A stretch of DNA of 8,277 nucleotides, taken from contig SLBH01000115.1 of NCBI GenBank assembly GCA_007126415.1, forward strand, positions 1 through 8,277. Reading direction: 5' to 3'. The translations under genes were made by a program, and so were the position numbers. The notes below the pieces were generated by a model. That model made no database searches. It saw only the letters and a list, made by a program, of their open reading frames with translations, and was not told the origin of the DNA. This DNA is from Spirochaetales bacterium. GTDB taxonomy: Bacteria > Spirochaetota > Spirochaetia > DSM-27196 > SLAA01. Of this stretch, positions 6,261 through 8,277 are shown in pieces. How positions within the stretch are numbered: position 1 is the first letter of the stretch; every line of letters begins with the position of its first letter.

Positions 6261-7360
6261 GCGACGCGCTTGGCGGCGTGACTCAAGGGTCCGGTGTCCG
6301 TGTCGGCGCTCCGGGCAATCTACTGCTCTGCGGCGAGTATGCGGTTCTCGAACCCGGCGGGCTCGGTATCGCGTTAGCGGTGGCGCCGCGCGCGGTCGCC
6401 GAGATCGCCTCCCAGGCAGGACGCACCTCGCCCCGGACCGCGCGGCGTAGCCGCCCCGCGACGGGGCTGCAAATCACCTGCCGAACCGCACCGGGACGCC
6501 CGCCGGTGGTATATCGGCCCCGCGCCCAGTTGGACGAGGCTACGCGCCTGCCCGCAACCTGCTTCAGCTACCTCGAGCGCGAGGGGATCGTCTCGCAGCC
6601 GCGCAACCTTGAGATTACGCTCGACACGCGCAGCTTTTTCGCTCCGAACGGTGAGAAACGCGGCTTCGGATCGAGCGCCGCCGCGACGGTCGCTTGTAGC
6701 GCGGCGTTGCTGACGGCAGAGGGCTACGCGCGGGCGCGCGTTCGCGAGCTCCTACTTGAGCACGCGGTCGCGATACACCGCGAGTTCCAGGGCGGCCGCG
6801 GCAGCGGCTACGACGTGCTGATCTCAACGCTCGGCGGCGCGGCGTTATTCCGCGGCGGCCCCGCGCCGCACGCCGAACCGATAACGGCTCCCTGGCTGCA
6901 CCACGCGTTCATCGCATTCGCGAGCGAGAGCGTGGCCACATCCGGGGCGGTACGCCGCTACGAGCGCTGGAAACTGGCGAGCCCGGAAGCCGCCCGCAAC
7001 TTCCTCGAGCGCTCTAATGCGCTCGTCACCGAACTCGCCGGCGCGCGGTCGCGCGGCCACGCGCTTACCGTCATCGCACACCTCGCGGAACTCGGCGTTG
7101 AACTCGGCCGGCAGATCGAGGTTCCGGCGGAGCCTCCGAGCGAGATGCGTGATCGAGTAGCGGCGCGCCTCGGACCCACGGTCGGCAAGGCGCTCGGCGC
7201 CGGCAACGAGCTCGTCCTGTGTTTACCTAGCGCTGAACCACCGCCTCGGCTTGCCGAGCGCGACCGTGATACGATACAACCATTGCAACCGGCATTCGAG
7301 GGAGTATCGTGGAGCACAGCGAGCGAACACAATCCGAGTTTCGGAGGCTCGACGGGGTAG
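6257..7360 (+). CDS. mvaK2: Phosphomevalonate kinase, divergent spirochaete-like type
   Basis: The expected role is phosphorylation of mevalonate 5-phosphate to the diphosphate with ATP. The 367-residue product starts with a GHMP first motif, APGNLLLCGEYAVLEPGG (18-35), in which the usual Lys after PG is Asn21. GFGSSAAATVA (136-146) is the ATP loop, and GGRGSGYDV (179-187) with Asp186 and the GG at 193-194 follow the phosphomevalonate kinase pattern. The third motif is KALGAGNE (311-318) instead of KxSGAGGGDCG. I recall both departures from Borrelia BB0687. Residues 52-70 form a Ser/Arg-rich insert. Residues from about 325 are a Pro/Arg-rich tail whose last 17 codons overlap the next gene. 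The start ATG overlaps the mvaD stop as ATGA, with AGGAG 11 nt upstream. The mevalonate kinase follows separately, so by elimination this is the phosphomevalonate kinase. Confidence 0.88.
   Translation: MSDALGGVTQGSGVRVGAPGNLLLCGEYAVLEPGGLGIALAVAPRAVAEIASQAGRTSPRTARRSRPATGLQITCRTAPGRPPVVYRPRAQLDEATRLPATCFSYLEREGIVSQPRNLEITLDTRSFFAPNGEKRGFGSSAAATVACSAALLTAEGYARARVRELLLEHAVAIHREFQGGRGSGYDVLISTLGGAALFRGGPAPHAEPITAPWLHHAFIAFASESVATSGAVRRYERWKLASPEAARNFLERSNALVTELAGARSRGHALTVIAHLAELGVELGRQIEVPAEPPSEMRDRVAARLGPTVGKALGAGNELVLCLPSAEPPPRLAERDRDTIQPLQPAFEGVSWSTASEHNPSFGGSTG
7298..7304 (+). promoter_or_regulatory. Ribosome binding site of the mevalonate kinase gene
   Basis: GAGGGAG ends 4 nt before the GTG at 7309, inside the phosphomevalonate kinase coding region. 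The in-frame stop TGA at 7267-7269 leaves no upstream ATG, GTG or TTG, so this site and GTG together define the start. Confidence 0.7.
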
Positions 7361-8277
7361 CCCGAGGTAAGCTTCTGTTGTTCGGCGAGCACGCCGCGGT
7401 ATACGGCTATCCGGCGATCGGAACGGCGCTACCGCTCGAGACCCGTGCGCGCTTTCGTGATCGCTCCGGCCGGCTCCTCCCACAGACCTCCTCCGAGATA
7501 GCGACAGCGCCCGACAGCGCCGCGAATCACCTCTCGGAGCTACGCTTCGATCTCAACTCGCTCGCCCCGCTGGACCGGCTTCCGGTTCGCGCGGCGCTCT
7601 GGCGCCTACTCGGGGTCCTGCGCGCAAGACCGAGCACGTGCTTAGCGCTTGGGCCCGTGATGCTCGAGCTCGAGTCGCAGGTACCGCGCTCGGTGGGGCT
7701 TGGCTCATCGGCCGCGGTCTGTGCGGCAATCGCGGCGGCGGCGCTGCCCACCCTTTCGCCGCGGGAGCGCTGGGTGGCGGCAAACGAGCTCGAGCGGCAG
7801 TTTCACGGTACCCCTTCCGGGATCGACACCGGGCTCGCGACGCTCGGCGGCACGCTCGCGTTTCAGTTTCGCGGCGACGGCCTTCCGGACGCCGCTCCGG
7901 TCGCGCTTCCTGCCGGTTACCTCGTCGTGGCGGCCGTTCCGCGTGAGAGCTCAACCAAAGAGCTCATCGCCGGGCTCCGCAGGCGCATCGAAGCCTCCGG
8001 CGAGACCCCGAAGCAGGCCTTAGCCCCGCTTGGCGAGATCGCGAACGAGGTTGTCCGCAGCCTCGCCGATACCCCCGCGGTCACGATCGCGACGCTCGCG
8101 CGCCACGCCGAGCGCGCGCACGCGGTTCTGCGAAGCTGGGGCCTCAGCAACGAACTGCTCGACGCGGCACTCGAGCGCGGCCGGGCCGCCGGCGCGCTCG
8201 GCGGCAAACTGAGCGGGGCCGGGGGCGGCGGCGCGTTCTACTTGTTGTTCGCCGACCGCGAACGCGCCGAGCGAGGC
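7309..8277 (+). CDS. mvaK1: Mevalonate kinase (323 codons present, 3' end outside window)
   Basis: Mevalonate kinase phosphorylates mevalonate to mevalonate 5-phosphate with ATP. The frame stays open from GTG 7309 to the last base. Motif 1 is ARGKLLLFGEHAAVYG (18-33, with Lys21 and Glu27-His28 typical of mevalonate kinases). Motif 2 is PRSVGLGSSAAV (126-137). FHGTPSGIDT (165-174) carries the presumed catalytic Asp173, and motif 3 is GGKLSGAGGGGAFYLL (298-313). All family hallmarks are intact, so only a short C-terminus is missing; usual length is about 300-400. The first 52 bp overlap the end of the phosphomevalonate kinase gene in another frame. GEH and HGTPSGID separate it clearly from the phosphomevalonate kinase upstream. 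It completes the kinase steps of the operon. Further operon members could lie beyond the edge. Confidence 0.95.
   Translation, partial: MEHSERTQSEFRRLDGVARGKLLLFGEHAAVYGYPAIGTALPLETRARFRDRSGRLLPQTSSEIATAPDSAANHLSELRFDLNSLAPLDRLPVRAALWRLLGVLRARPSTCLALGPVMLELESQVPRSVGLGSSAAVCAAIAAAALPTLSPRERWVAANELERQFHGTPSGIDTGLATLGGTLAFQFRGDGLPDAAPVALPAGYLVVAAVPRESSTKELIAGLRRRIEASGETPKQALAPLGEIANEVVRSLADTPAVTIATLARHAERAHAVLRSWGLSNELLDAALERGRAAGALGGKLSGAGGGGAFYLLFADRERAERG

Larger units (their letters stand above)
1540..8277 (+). other. Mevalonate (isoprenoid precursor) operon, six genes
   Basis: Six same-strand genes encode every step from HMG-CoA synthesis to IPP, plus the IPP/DMAPP isomerase. Junctions are -20, +2, -4, -4 and -52 bp, so all genes are probably on one transcript and mostly translationally coupled. 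No hairpin-plus-T-run terminator was seen between them. The order mvaS-fni-mvaA-mvaD-PMK-MK matches what I recall for Borrelia. Acetoacetyl-CoA thiolase, which supplies the first substrate, is absent. The operon may continue past the right edge. Confidence 0.93.

Noticed and set aside
1..8277. CRISPR arrays, insertion sequences, tRNA or rRNA genes, attachment sites, defence or toxin-antitoxin genes
   Set aside because: No spaced repeat array, transposase, tRNA-like cloverleaf or related motif was recognised; nearly all sequence is accounted for by housekeeping genes.

Overview
This high-GC bacterial window holds a complete classical mevalonate pathway operon on the + strand (1540 to beyond 8277). 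Divergent to it lies a short minus-strand pair: mnmA (tRNA 2-thiouridylase) and the first 47 codons of a response regulator. The operon order is HMG-CoA synthase, type 2 IPP isomerase, HMG-CoA reductase, mevalonate diphosphate decarboxylase, phosphomevalonate kinase, mevalonate kinase. As far as I recall, Borrelia burgdorferi has the same order (around BB0683-BB0688) with mnmA next to it (BB0682). The phosphomevalonate kinase also carries the unusual motifs I remember from the Borrelia protein (PGN instead of PGK, and KALGAGNE). I therefore infer a free-living, GC-rich spirochaete of the Spirochaetales type. This is inference; no rRNA or other marker is present.

Layout. 1-143 (-): start of an OmpR-type response regulator, running off the left edge. 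124-1356 (-): mnmA, overlapping the regulator start by 20 bp and carrying a low-complexity insert and a charged C-terminal tail with an 18-bp tandem duplication. 1357-1539: divergent control region, visibly more AT-rich than its surroundings. It holds a tandem 10-bp repeat, a plausible sigma-70 promoter and a perfect 8+8 bp inverted repeat that overlaps the -10 element. 1540-8277 (+): six mevalonate genes packed head to tail, with junctions of 20-bp overlap, 2-bp gap, 4-bp overlap (ATGA), 4-bp overlap (ATGA) and 52-bp overlap. No internal terminator or gene-free stretch was seen. The last gene, mevalonate kinase, is open at the right edge, but all three GHMP motifs are inside the window.

Together the genes take acetoacetyl-CoA plus acetyl-CoA to HMG-CoA (MvaS), to mevalonate (MvaA), mevalonate 5-phosphate (MK), mevalonate 5-diphosphate (PMK) and IPP (MvaD), with Fni interconverting IPP and DMAPP. 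Only acetoacetyl-CoA thiolase is missing. Each gene keeps its expected catalytic residues except PMK, whose GHMP motifs are atypical. I see no new defence, mobile or RNA system. The points most worth a second look are the palindromic operator candidate, the divergent PMK with its overlapping tail, and the expanded MnmA C-terminus.
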